Shown here piece by piece: positions 45,667 to 59,669 of a stretch of 64,000 nucleotides of DNA. Source of the DNA: Hygrocybe punicea (taxonomy: Eukaryota > Basidiomycota > Agaricomycetes > Agaricales > Hygrophoraceae); contig OY744461.1 of NCBI GenBank assembly GCA_963556145.1, forward strand, positions 1 to 64,000, in the 5' to 3' direction. The translations under genes were made by a program, and so were the position numbers. The notes under the pieces were generated by a model, which had not been told where the DNA came from, did no database searches, and was given only the letters and a program-made list of their open reading frames with translations. Position 1 is the stretch's first letter, and each line of letters begins with the position of its first letter.

Positions 45667-48308
45667 TTGGGTGTAAAGATTTTCACTGCCAGTGTGTGCT
45701 ATAAAAATGAGGCCTATTTCGCTCAGGTGCAGATCCTACTTGGCACTCACCAATTTATGGACGCATCTTATCACAAGGTCATGAACCCAGTTCACTCCAG
45801 CGTTGTGCAGACCGCCTCTCCCAACCACGTCCTACCTCGGTATTGGTTGTGCATCCTTTCCCATGGTCTAGTGGTACTCGTTCGTACGGTGATGCTGATT
45901 ATCAGTGTTACTGGGGTCGACCGAAGTATAATCTCATTTGATATTGCGCATCTCAGCTTGTTCAATTCTCTCATGAACTTCACCACATCCATGTAAGCCG
46001 TCTGTATTCAAACCTCCACTCAATATTTATTCTTCATTTGGCATCAGCTTTGGTGCTGCCATGATCTCGTTAACAGTATATTTTTGTTCTATGTTGTGAA
46101 TTCTCGTCTTCATTCAAGTGTGATGTAGATTTGGGCATTGCAACCTCTTGCAATGCACAATGCGTTCGCTCGTCCACAAACTCTAACTGCTCTGCATGAC
46201 CAAACTTCAGCTTGGTATTTGTTTCACGTTTGGGTTTCATCAGTGACAACTCTCAGAGAGATGTCTTTATAGGCTCGGACCGGGTGCTAGCCTAATGACA
46301 GGTACATCCCACTTGTAAGCTCCAGGCCTCCCCTGACAGGCCTCACCTTCCTTCGCAGTCTGGAGAAATGGTACCCGACAACCTGCTTCTCTCTTTGTTA
46401 TCCTGGTGTACTTCATTGCCGGTTGGGGACTAAGCAGCACCTTTGTCCCCTCGTTCACGTTCGAAAGCTACCAGAAGCCCGTTGAATCTAATGTGACTCT
46501 CAATTCCATAACTACCGCCATGACAAAAGCCGTCAACTTGCAATATGTCAGTCATCTCTAGTCTTTGCTGCGTAGTTGTCCATATAATAAATGTACACAG
46601 CTGGTACAAACGGTACATTTTCTTGTCTCCACTTCTTTCTTGAAAATTGATTTACACCAATTTCATTTTCAAAGCAAGAGTGAGTCCCACATCCACTTGC
46701 TTGTTGGTTTCCACTAACGTTGTGTGTGACCAGGGACACTGTGTACCTCCTTTCGTCCTATGCAACTTTCCAATCTCTGAATATTTCTCTTCCTGGGCTT
46801 GGATATGGGTAAGCAGTGTCCTCCAACTATCACATTTGGTGTACCCATTTGTGTTTCAGAGCAATCTATGATACGTTGGCTAACCTCACTCGGCCTGAAT
46901 TCCAAATAACTGTCCCTGCAATTGCACTGTCCGTCACATGTGGCGATGTCCCTCAAAGTAATTGGACCACTAATATCACACTCATCTCTGATGGTGTCCG
47001 CTTGACCGTGAACACAACTGTGAATCAACGGGCTCTGGGTCAGTGCGTCGCATTGGGAAGAAAGTGCACATAGTCCGATTGTTAATTCAATTGTGCTGCA
47101 GGGGTGTCGGGCGATTTATCCGCCATGGGAATATCGAATCTCACAAGCAATCAGCTTGGTGCGAGTCTCCTCCAGGTTGCACACCAAGGACTTTTAGCTG
47201 ACCAAAGCTCATCGGTCAGCGCTGTACAAAGGATTTGAGGATTCAGACGTCTCCTCAGCACCCGCCTCTCGTAATATCTACCTCCTAGGCTTCTCTACAG
47301 ATCCTTCTTACTTTGTCGCCGATTCCAACAACTCCACTGGTGACTTCTTGTCGCTGTCTTTCGGTGCAAGTACAGCCTATGTTAAAGTCATTGGATGCTC
47401 CTTATCAACCTCAAACACGACCGTCATTGTCGATGGGCAAAACCACCCTGTCAACAATACCGACAGACTCCCTCTTCCGGATCCTCACTTATGGTTCAAT
47501 GCAATGCCATTGCCATCCAGGGGCTTGCCTTACGAGGATTTGTTCAGTGCTCTGTATTTGGGCCCTGCAGCCATCAAAGTTGAGAGGGGTGCCGACCAGG
47601 GAGAGCTCCAGCTCTCGTTGTTCAAGGAGGCTCTTGTCCATTCTGTCAACTCCATATGAACGTTGCAGCACTTCAAGCATTCGGTGGGACTCAGCACGAG
47701 TTTCTCGTATGGTGCGCTCGGAGCGATGTTCAAATACTCGGATATTGCCCAGTACGTGGTCCTTTTTTCACCCATTCGACCCTCACAGGAGAAACCCATA
47801 TAACTGACAAGATTTTTTTTTGTGGATTGCGCACAGGCCATTGAGAGCAGCAGGATGGGACCCGAAACCAACAACCGCGGTAGCCACCATCCCTGTCTTG
47901 TACGCACGACTCCGCCTGTCATGGCACTTTGTCATAATTGGGCTTGCAGCCAGCGTGATCTTCTTCGCAGCAGCTCTAATGATCATCAGATGCCGTCCGG
48001 TCAACGTGGACGAAGTGATTAGAAGTACGCCTTGTTTGCCCTCATGTCTTCCTTCCCCTCAAGCCATTTTATTAATATATTCCTTGCTGAATTATACATG
48101 CTTTCTTTCTGCAGATCTCGGCCTACTGCAGATCATCTCAATGCTCCGCCATTCCTCCCTCCCTGCAGCCCTGAACGACAGTGTAGGTGGCCAATCTGTG
48201 GTGGACGATGGCGTGCTGCGACAATTTGGCGCTGCAGTAAAGGTCCATGTATCTGTGCATGGCCAGCTGGATGTTGCTCAGGAAACTGAAACGATGGTGG
48301 AGAAGTAA
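45667..48308 (+). pseudogene. Multi-pass fungal membrane protein with large extracellular part (damaged)
   Basis: A chain of exons with good splice sites: a first exon with a membrane helix (LSHGLVVLVRTVMLIISVTG) ending at the GTAAGC near 45994; a helix FVILVYFIAGWGLSSTFVPS near 46400; the Asn-rich ectodomain (TRPEFQITVPAIALSVTCGD, then GVSGDLSAMG after a 65-nt intron); IYLLGFSTDPSYFVADSNNS; LSLSFGASTAYVKVIGCSLS; SFSYGALGAMFKYSDIAQ; a last helix HFVIIGLAASVIFFAAALMI; and a cytosolic tail ending at 48308 (ETETMVEK). It resembles a family of Agaricomycete plasma-membrane proteins of unknown function. A TGA at 47657-47659 falls where SI-TLQHF suggests Trp, and the frame slips near 47215, so it is probably inactive. 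The start codon is uncertain. Confidence 0.5.
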
Positions 48309-48826
48309 TTCAATATCGAGGATGAAGCTTGAAGGGAGGCTAGGGCCCAAAAGACGATTGAATTTACTGAATCAAGACACGGTGTTGTTCTGTACTGTCA
48401 ATATGTAATTCATCATGAAATCTATGAAAGATCAGCTTCAAAATTTGTGATGCTGAGCTGCGCAGTGAGAGTACGAAGCGCTGGACGTTAAGTTCACCAG
48501 AAAGTCGACTCATTGGCAGTTTAGGGTATTCATCACATAAATACAAACAGAATGGCCGATGAATCGAAATACTGTGTGAATTTTCCGCCACCCGATGTTC
48601 TCGCTGCCAGTCTCACAACTGGTCCAAAACTAAGCATCAGTACTTGCCCGCGTAAGTCACTACGCGTTGGCCGTCGCAGGCATCCATCCCAAAATCTTAC
48701 AACTTGCGGTAATAAAATTGTCCGGCTTCTGGATGGCCCCTACATCATAGCAGAACAAGACCAATAAGCGGATTGGATAGGGCAACAGTTGAAAGACATA
48801 CACCCACATACTTGAGTTTTCCGATG

Positions 48827-50826
<2,000 letters not shown>

Positions 50827-50859
50827 TTCCAATGAGATAAACCCCACCCCACCATTTGA

Positions 50860-51150
50860 TGGCCAAATTCAGAGAAATTGTCAGCTATGACACGTGGGAT
50901 ATAACTGGGTGGGAATATAACCTTGTGGTCCCGCTTGTTCTCCGCTATTGCCACACCCCACCTTTACACACTGGAAGAAACTTGAAGGCAAAGAACAACA
51001 TAGTGAACGTGGGGTACCTGGCTCGTTGCAGGGGGAAGGCATGCGATGCAAGGTAGCACTCAGAGCCAATACCAACGGATCAGCATCCGTTGGAGGACAC
51101 CGCATTCATTGGGATGAACTTCTGGACAGCTAATCCCTCGTATGGTTTGA
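50860..51150. other. No supported gene between element and palindrome
   Basis: Short frames without motifs. Confidence 0.3.
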
Positions 51151-51152
51151 CT

Positions 51153-51952
51153 TACAGCTGTTTGCATTGAATATGGCAGTAAATTGCACTTTTTTGAATC
51201 AAATGAGAAAAGTGGACTTAGAAGAATTTTGAGTGCTCTGTTGTGTATCTCATGAAGTACTGCATGGATTAAGATGGTTATAGAGGGAAAGTTGTACCAT
51301 TTCTTAAGGGCTATCTATGCCTGTAATTACATTTGGACAATATTTAGTGTTGTAGGTGAAATAGAAGGTAAACTAGTTTTTTTTGACATCCAAAATGATA
51401 TTGTCAAATTATGGCATCAAATGAGCTCCTATGAACAAGATTGTAGGGAGAAAATTGTTCAGTTTTTCAAGGGCTAGAAGCTCATATATTGTATTTTTCT
51501 TCATTTTTGTCATTTGAGCCAATAATTATGAGTCTTATGATATTTCAAGCCTAATATGAATGAACACGGTAAAGATGTAAAATTGGCTGAAAGGACAAAA
51601 ATGAAGCAAAATACGGTATATGAGCTTCTAGCCCTTGAAAAACTGAACAATTTTCTCCCTAAAATCTTGTTCATAGGAGCTCATTTGATGCCATAATTTG
51701 ACAATATCATTTTGGATGTCAAAAAAAACTAGTTTACCTTCTATTTCACCTACAACACTAAATATTGTCCAAATGTAATTACAGGCATAGATAGCCCTTA
51801 AGAAATGGTACAACTTTCCCTCTATAACCATCTTAATCCATGCAGTACTTCATGAGATACACAACAGAGCACTCAAAATTCTTCTAAGTCCACTTTTCTC
51901 ATTTGATTCAAAAAAGTGCAATTTACTGCCATATTCAATGCAAATGGCTGTA
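51153..51952. repeat. 800-bp near-perfect palindrome (fold-back)
   Basis: About 370-bp arms (51153-51521 and 51578-51952) with a loop of roughly 56 bp. The arms are so alike that both strands encode the same 67-residue open frame (51274-51477 plus, 51628-51831 minus) with one residue difference. Outer ends read TACAGC(T/C)(G/A)TTTGC. No target duplication identified. The shared frame is not recognised and is probably fortuitous. Confidence 0.92.
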
Positions 51953-52564
51953 AAAACCTTCATGTGGAGATGCTTCAATCGCATGCATCAGCACCCCAAA
52001 GAGAAAGAGGTCTGACAAAGGTGAAAAAAAAACCAAATCCACATGCCTAGCCCACCTCTTGGCGCAGTCCGCAAAGGGATTACGTACATTCTTGTGCTTT
52101 TCATAAAACCCCAGTTACTGAACGCTTTTGCAAGGAGCAGGCTGAAGAATGCCAGTGGTGGTGCCCCACGCATCACATGTGTTGTGCATGTGACAACGGC
52201 CAGGTTGCACCCACTTTGGTTGTTTTCAGCAGACGCATGGTGGTGGTGGCATAGGAGTCTCTTTGCGTGGGTGTCCGGATGCATCATACACATTGTACAT
52301 GCAACAACGGCCAGGTTGACCCTGGGTTGGCCTTCCTCAGTGGTGTTGGTGTTGCGTGGTGGTGATGGTGGTAGTGTTGAGTGGAGGTGATGGTATGGTG
52401 CCACATTCTGTGATATACAAATAAAATCAGTGAAAAAATCAATAAAAATATGTACCATGAAGTAGTGGGGGTGGATGTACCACCCCCCGCTGCTCAATGA
52501 CTGCCACTCCACCCTGTTCGTGTTTGTTTGCATGTGCATGCGTTGGAGGCATTGGCATCCAGTG
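51953..52564. other. GT-rich sequence, no supported gene
   Basis: TGGTGGTGG-type simple sequence and a minus-strand frame without motifs. TTGTGCATGTGACAACGGCCAGGTTG-like and TTGTACATGCAACAACGGCCAGGTTG-like segments repeat about 115 bp apart (near 52180 and 52296). Confidence 0.4.
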
Positions 52565-53084
52565 TAGTGATGGACAGGTTCGGTTCGGTCCAGTTCAGGC
52601 CAAAAAAATCCGAACCTTGAACTGAACCTAAGGTTCAGTTCAGTCAATATGCTGAACCTTGAACTGAACCTTAGGTTCAGGTTCAAACAGGTTCAGTTCA
52701 GGTTCACCCTGATCTGAACCCTGAACCAAACCTGTAAGTGTATCATACATTTTTATTCAGTATAAAGGCCTTTATTTTATGCCTTGTAGTTATATAGCAT
52801 GAACAAAAGTTCCTTTAGCAGCAAATTGTCTGTATAACTGTACATTTGTATCACTTGATCATGTTTCTTCTCAAAATTAGGCAAAATTATATCACATTTG
52901 TTGAAGTTTAGGTTCAGGTTCAAACTGGTTTGAACCAGATTCACAGAATTTCCCCCCTGCCTGAACCTTGAACTGAACCTCAGGTTCGGTTCAGGCTTTA
53001 GCTTGAACCTGAACCCTATTTCAGGTTTGGTTCAGTTTGGTTCAGGTCCGAACCTTGGTTCAGAACCAAACCTATCCATCACTA
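52565..53084. mobile_element. hAT-type MITE (520 bp)
   Basis: Ends TAGTGATGGACAGGTTCGGTT and, inverted, TAGTGATGGATAGGTTTGGTT (both shortened here). The target duplication is ATCCAGTG (52557-52564) / GTCCGGTG (53085-53092), two transitions apart. Subterminal zones consist of many GGTTCAG/CTGAACC repeats in both orientations. No coding frame. Confidence 0.8.
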
Positions 53085-53192
53085 GTCCGGTGCGGCGTTG
53101 ATCACTGCTGTCATGGTTGTGGCCGTCATGGTGGCAGTCGCCATTGTCACTGTCATGGTGGTGGTGGTGGTGATGGTGCGTCAACCTGTAAT

Positions 53193-56100
53193 TAAGGTGT
53201 CTCACGGGTCAACCTGCGGGTCGGAGTTTGAAAATCATACCTGCACCCATCAAACCCATAACCGTGGCAGGTATGGGTGCACATCGACCCATAGCATATG
53301 CGGTTTTCTGCCAACCCACAAACATATATGGGTATCAAAATAACCATGGGTAGTTGAATACCCATGGCAGCTTCACATAAAAGTGTAGTAGATACAGATC
53401 ACACAATGAAAACTACTTCTCGACTACCTCAACATCCGAAAGTGCTTGCTTCTTTTTTGGCTTCACCACTTCACAGAGATCATCCATCAGGATCAGATCA
53501 TGTCGGCCCCAAGAGCCAAGGCACATGTGAGCATGAATTGATGACAGTGAAAGCCTGTTGCGAGTGACTTGGAGAAGATGGCGGCCCTGTGAAAATGCAC
53601 ACTCAACAGCTGTTGATGTTGCTGTTAGAATCATCATCAGCATACAGATAGATAAAGTATTGCATCGCTCACCAGGGATGCTTAAATAATCTAATGCCAT
53701 GTGGGATAAATTGGGAAAAGTCCTCATATTGTTATGCCACCAGATAAGTGGGTCCTTCACGTTCTCAATGGGAAGGCATAAATACTCATCGATTTTGGCG
53801 GCCCAACTCCTCTTTGTGCCGATGGAGATATGTGCGAAGTTGGCAAATGAATTTCCATGCTCGTTCTTCATGCTGTTTGTGAGAGACAGGTCATTGTTTG
53901 AACAAGGAGAAGGGCTTACCGTAACAGCTTTAGACACAATCTGCTCACCAGTAACACGGCCTTCATATTTGTCGAGATATTCTTCGCGAACAAGGTTTTC
54001 AGCCATCTCAATCCACTCCTCCTCCCATTCACGCTGACGGAAGTACTCAAGCTTCAATCCTGGGTGAAGAACTTTGACAGAATGACCAGTGAACCACCAA
54101 TGACATATCAATAGATGTACCCATTGCAATCCGATATGCCGATGACAAATCAGTGAGAGAATAATAATGATTCATTTTCTTTTGAGCAATCTTCATTGTG
54201 GCGAGGATGGAGGGATGATAGGTTTCCTTTGATTGGGGGTTCAAAGCACTGTTGAGACAATCCATTGCTGGTATGACAGCAACAATGCTAGCCAAGTCAT
54301 GGGAGAAGTATAATGTCGCCTTCGTGTATTGCTATCCAAGATATTAGTAGTAGTCGACCTCTGAATCATTAACTTACCTCGAGAACAGTTATTAAATCAT
54401 CTACGACCTTCAAATCACCCTCATCCAGTTCATACTTCCATAACTTGAGACCTTTATCGGCCGTGATGGCATCAATAACTTTCCGATATTTCTAAGTGAA
54501 GGATAACATGTCATAGGTTGAATTCCAGCAGGTGACAACATCATGCGGCATGAGGTTCAGCTTCATCTTAAGATCCTGACATGTGTGCTGCCATGCAGGC
54601 AGGGCAATCATAGTCGAGTGGATTACAGCAAAAGAGAGTTGTCGAAGCTACATCACACCGATGTCAGTGGTGAATAAATAGGGTTTAATCACACTTACCT
54701 TCGATACAGTCTCCCGGACCTCTGTGGTATCAGCCATCAAGGCCTCTCGTTCACACTCACTCAGCATGTCTATCTCGTTGACACCATCCGACACGTCATC
54801 ACCACCACCATCTTCTCCTTTTTCTTCTTCATCCCCAAGATCCTCCTCGATATTGGGAACAGCCAATATGGGGCCATCATCATTGGGTGGGCCGTCATCC
54901 GGGGTGTTGACAGACCACATGCCAGCATTAAATGGTTTGAGTAGGGTGTTTGCAGAGAGCTGCAAGGTGTGGTTAAAACACCATACCTGATTCTCTTCCT
55001 CCAATGAGTTAGCAAGTCGTGCCAATGTAACAGTCTGAGTATCATTTGACGAAGCATTGTCCACATTGAAAGCAAGGATCTGTGAAATAAATTCAGCATA
55101 ATCTTGAACAGTAATCACAATATGTGAACCTTATCTGTGAGCCCAAAACTGACAAGCATTTCTTGAAATGCATGTGCCAGGGTGACACCCGTATGGGACT
55201 CTGGTACTTCAATCATGTCCAGAAGGAAACAGAGCATCTGGCCTTGATACTCAAGGTGCACTGTCCAGGCCATGAATGGGTGGTGGTTGGGCAACGTCCA
55301 AGTGTCTGTTCTGAAATGGACATGGCCTGGGTACTCCTTCGGATGTGTCACTACCAATAGAACAAAAAAGGAAAGGCACATCAACACACTTTAAGAAGTT
55401 TCATAATCCGTTCATGGCACTTTCTCATACGATGCTTTGATGTCATGAGAAATGGTCATCGGAGAGGGGAGTTCAAGTAGAGGGCAGCCTGCCATGAGCA
55501 GCTCATGGAGGGCCTGATCCGTGACAATGTTCACTGGGCAGTTATTCTCGGTAATCCATTTGACCAAGAGCATGCTACATTTTCAATAAAGTTTGGCACT
55601 TGACCACTCATATCGATATAGAACAACGCTACATACCGGACTTCAGGATTGGTGTGAGAGCAGTGGGTATATTGAACCGGCTGTTGACCTTGGCGAGCGA
55701 AGATTAAAAAAATGGACTGGCTCTGTGTGTGTTTGCCATTCACAGCACTCATCACAGCCTCCTCCCTGAAACATCTCATGGCATGTTGCTTGAGATTGGC
55801 CATAGAAGCCTTGTCCTTGGAGTCTTTGAAACACCAAATGCCACCTGTACGCAAGTGGCACTTGCGAGCAACGCATGGGAAAAAATGACAGGTGACCTTC
55901 GTGGTACTGAATGGAGATTTCGGCCTTGAAAAAAGTGTAGATCAGTGAGTGCCAGATTTTCTTGAGGGCAGCTATGTGTGGATGAGAACTAGAATGTATG
56001 AACTTGATGATCCACTTACCAAGGTCCCTCTCCAGGTCAAACTCCGAGTCGACATCTGAGTTGGACTCAATTTCAATTGCCTGAGATGCTGAACGCATTT

Positions 56101-56915
56101 TACTGGAGGGCATTGAGGGACGATCAACATCAATGGGGCTGCTCGGATTTTCGTCGTCTCCAGGTGCTACTGAAGACTGCAAGCTTGCTGACAATGAATT
56201 TTTGAGTTTCTTGAAGGGGTGCACAGCAGACTGAGCAACTTTCTTCACAACTTTGGTAATGGCAGCAGCCTTCTGAGAGAGACGAGATGCAGAGGAAGAC
56301 TTTGAGATACGAGTTGCAGAGGAAGATATAGACTGCAGAGAGTGGTTGTCAGAAGTTTGAACCATTGGGGTACAAATGGATGAGATGTACTGCTTGATTG
56401 GTGAAGCTTTTATATGTCCAAGCAAGCACGGCCCCGAGTGCTCCTGGCCGATGGCCACCGCTGATATTTTCTCCTAACTCCTGACAGGGCCCCAAACAAA
56501 TCAGCCATGGTTCCATTGTGAGAATTTGGCCATCTGAATAAATTGGAAAAGCTACATGAGCCAACAGGGAGAGATTGGTATTGAATCATAAATGAATGTT
56601 TGACAGAGAGCCAGGGCAGCCAATGGGGAGAGAGGGATCAGTATCGAATTGCACAATGACAGATAAAGTGAGGAACAGAGGTGATAATGAAAAATAGGGA
56701 TAGGGATGCAGATTTAAGGAACAAATGAAGGGAAAATTTTGACTATGTAGCAGAGTAGCAAAGTGAAAGAAACCACCCCAAAAACCGTGGACCGCGGGTA
56801 AGGGTCACGGTGTGACCATGGGTTCCAAAATCAGACACTGTACCCGAACCCCTGTCACCCTTGGCCAAAAAACTGCAGGTAAACCCGTACCCGTGAGATA
56901 CCTTACCTGTAATTT
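53193..56915. mobile_element. hAT element 2 (3,723 bp)
   Basis: TIR TAAGGTGTCTCACGGGT on the left against TAAGGTATCTCACGGGT inverted on the right, with a perfect 8-bp target duplication CCTGTAAT (53185-53192, 56916-56923). GGGT/ACCC-rich subterminal regions flank a hAT transposase gene on the minus strand. Uninterrupted by other insertions, hence probably younger than hAT element 1. Confidence 0.92.
53413..56365 (-). pseudogene. hAT transposase of element 2, nearly complete
   Basis: From ATG 56365 (VQTSDNHSLQSISSS, then a Lys/Ser-rich tail-like N-terminus), a BED-type zinc finger (CHFFPCVARKCHL ... LKQHAMRCFREEA), TWTLPNHHPFMAWTVH, LLDMIEVPESHTGVTLA, NVDNASSNDTQTVTLA, CFNHTLQLSANTLL, WNSTYDMLSF, AVIPAMDCL, KMNHYYSL, then LHPGLKLEYFRQREWEEEWI. 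The hATC region closes it: KIDEYLCLPIENVKDPLIWW, MALDYLSIPG, STAVECAFSQGR, NRLSLSSIHAHMCLGSW; stop at 53413. Several short introns are needed. At least one frameshift lies near 55880 (SFFPM versus the proper HFFPC frame) and MTF-TCWNSTYD lies in a gap of the frame, so activity is doubtful. It excises and reinserts DNA in the nucleus when intact. Confidence 0.78.
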
Positions 56916-56923
56916 GTTAATGC

Positions 56924-58175
56924 GTTAGTTAAGTTCGAATAAATAAAAATAAAAAACATACGTGGGCAGCAGGGAGTAACCTGCCGCCTGTTTTGTCGAC
57001 CTTGTGTGCTCCATCATCTTCGTTTGGCATACATCGGGGGTGTTGTTGGTGGGGGTTGGTGAATTTGGGTGACTTTTGAAATCAGCCAAGTAGCCAACTT
57101 TGGAATGTCAGTTTGCAATTCAAACTGAGTTTGAAACTGTTTCGGCCCATGGCCAAATCTCCAAACCAGAGACTGAACAGTTCGGTCTCAGCCAAATTTT
57201 CCCAAACCAAAACCAAAACCAGCGGTTTTGGTTTGGTCTAAGGGTTTTGGAAGAAACTTCTGCTTCTAGACGTTGGGGACCACGATGAACGATTGCGAGC
57301 ACCCATAGGAAATGCCAACATTGATTGCAGAGTGGTATTAGTTGGCAGGCCAAAGCCTGCACCTAAAACACCATGACTTGGCAGTCGAGATAGAGGTGTG
57401 GATGGTGGTAATGAACGATTGACAACCCCAACCATTGGAACTGATACATGTAAACATATGTGGTGCTGAGACAGAGAGGGTGCGATTGTCTTGAGGCTCC
57501 ATCTTTGGTACTTTGATGACTCAATTGCCAGATCTACTTGCCATAGATGATGTGCAGCATATGCGAGAAAGATTGTGAACGTCAAGATTTGACTGAATGA
57601 CCATGGCATTGGTATTGAAAGACAGTGGATTAAGAAGGCTGGCATCATCTGTGGGATCAGTCCCCATCTGCCCAAGAGAAGTGCAACTTCAACCACCCAA
57701 ATTGATGGTCCTGAACAGTCCCATCATCACACATGACTCGGTTCCCAAACAAGGTCAGATTCCATTGGGAATCCAGGCCTGAGTTATGCGGAGGTAGTTG
57801 CAAGTGAAACAGGTGTATGGCTCATGAGCCAGTTCAAAAACAAATTTCTGATTTTTGGGTCATCTCGGCGTCACTGAACCAACTGCAAATAGTTTTTACA
57901 TAACTCCCCAAGCAAAGAGTGCCTGCACGCTTCACAAATAAAGTAGTGATCCTCCTTTTCTAACATGACCATCACTTCAAACATGATGGCAGATTTAACA
58001 ATTTGCTAAAACCGATGGAACCTTGTTCTAAAGAAAAGTCTAGGTGGCCCTGATGCCATCACGCATTGCAGATCAAGCAAGTGATCCTTGAAATTAGACC
58101 TATCAGTGCCCAAATGCAACATGCCAATCACAGACTGTCAAGAGGGGGTATGGGACTGTTGAAATTGCATGTGCA
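56924..58175. other. No supported gene
   Basis: A short AAACCAAAACCAAAACC / GGTTTTGGTTTGG inverted patch lies near 57195-57240. Minus-strand frame of 152 codons at 57238-57696 has hydrophobic stretches but no recognisable motif. Confidence 0.35.
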
Positions 58176-58673
58176 ATGCAATTCGCACCACCACTAAATT
58201 GGCAGGGAGTCAGGAAAGATCAGTGTCTTGCTTGTCGCACTGACAGTCTGACTCTTTTTCTTGACAGTTTGGAAGATTTCCTACTATCAGACCACATTGA
58301 CATAGCTGCCTCTCAACTGCCATCATGTTCTCACTCTCCCCCGCATTGGTTCAAACCATCAACACACGATAAATGCGAAGAGGAACGGAACAGGAGCAAC
58401 AGTGGGAGAATGGATGCACACTGCATTGAAGAGATGATGAAGGGACAGGTGCCTGCATCACCTTCGTCAAGGTGGATCCACTCTCTGCAACGAACAGCCT
58501 GGATAGATTGTTGGTCAGACACTATACATGCACCGATTCGCACACGCAACAATCTCACTGTCATTAGGGTTAATGGTTGTCCTCAATGTCCTTGCACTCA
58601 AGTGGCCACTGGAGCTGGCAATCAGTGTGGGGTTGCTCACCAACACTGCACAGAGTGGATGAACACCTGGTGA
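58176..58673 (+). CDS. Unrecognised 165-codon ORF
   Basis: Open frame from ATG 58176 with several Cys/His pairs (DQCLACRTDS; NGCPQCPCTQ; AHQHCTEW) but no spacing that matches a known zinc finger. Composition and Trp/Cys content are compatible with a decayed transposon protein. No splice partners found. Confidence 0.2.
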   Translation: MQFAPPLNWQGVRKDQCLACRTDSLTLFLDSLEDFLLSDHIDIAASQLPSCSHSPPHWFKPSTHDKCEEERNRSNSGRMDAHCIEEMMKGQVPASPSSRWIHSLQRTAWIDCWSDTIHAPIRTRNNLTVIRVNGCPQCPCTQVATGAGNQCGVAHQHCTEWMNTW

Positions 58674-59289
58674 GCATTTCATTTTTAGTCAGCACATTTT
58701 CGTTGACTGATTGAGATTCTTCAATCCATCTGGTAGCCATCCTCGAATGCCTCACAGCTGAGATTCTGGAACTCACTGGTAATGCTGGGATGAGACAACA
58801 GGTGTGAGAGAGCTACCAAGGTAACTTTTTCATTTCTATTTTGATTTGTTCTACTAATGAATTGAACACTGCTTTTGAGCAACCTCGCCCCAAATGAACA
58901 CAAACACAAACCGACAGCCCAGCCAACCTACAACAGGATGTGTGACCATGCCGGACTCGGACAACAAGGATACAGAAACGGGGCCTTGTCAGGCAGCCTG
59001 TTTGAGTAAAAATGGTGACAACAAGGATGGCCAGGACAACAAGGACTGCAACAACCAGGGGGAGGACAGCCAGGGCATTGAAGGTCCACGACGCAACGAT
59101 GGAGAATGAGGAGACGACAGTGACCCAAGGTGTATCAGGTATGGGTAGGTTCATCCACTCCCAACTGGTGCGTTGTTTTCTTTTTCATATATGATCGTTA
59201 CACTACTGATTATTACCAATCCCAGCCACTACCCCACTGTCACCCTCATCTGTGGATGTGGCGGCAGCGCCACGGCAGCAGCGCCAGTG

Positions 59290-59360
59290 ACAGCAGCAAC
59301 AACAGCAACAGCAGCAACAACAGCAACAGCAGCAGCAACAGCAGCAACAGCAGTAGCGCG
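59290..59360. repeat. CAG/CAA triplet repeat
   Basis: About 70 bp of mixed CAGCAA/CAACAG triplets. Reads poly-Gln, poly-Asn/Ser or poly-Ala/Thr depending on frame. Confidence 0.9.
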
Positions 59361-59379
59361 ATGAAGAAAGCAACAACAA

Positions 59380-59660
59380 CGGTGAGGACAGGGACAGGGA
59401 CAGGGACCACAACGATTACAGGGACAGGGGGGACAGACAAGGACAACTAGACAACGGGGACAGGGATGGGGACAGGGACAACGAGGATGGGAACAGGGAC
59501 AACAAGGACAATGAGACAATGAGGACGACGATGACGATGACGACATGAGACAACGGGGATGGGGAGGAGGACAGGAATGGGGATGGGGACGACTGGGACA
59601 ACAGAGATGGGGATGGCAAAAAGAACGATGGGGACAGGGATGATGAGGATGGAAAGGCAA
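59380..59660 (+). repeat. GGGACA-rich low-complexity tract with G-quadruplex potential
   Basis: Repeated GGGACAGGGAC and GGGGATGGGGA blocks on the plus strand (for example GGGACAGGGACAGGGACC at about 59391), satisfying the four-G-run spacing rule of intramolecular quadruplexes at several places. Mixed with GACGATGACGATGAC. Confidence 0.85.
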
Positions 59661-59669
59661 GGTATGTAC

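Noticed and set aside
51274..51477. A 67-residue gene found twice
   Set aside because: The two copies are the two arms of one palindrome; no motif, start context or splice sites support a gene.
54724..54990. Serine/proline-rich plus-strand frame
   Set aside because: Antisense shadow of the acidic region of the hAT 2 transposase.
59386..59660. Telomere-like G-rich repeat
   Set aside because: The unit is GGGACA/GGGGAT rather than TTAGGG, irregular, and followed by ordinary transposon sequence.
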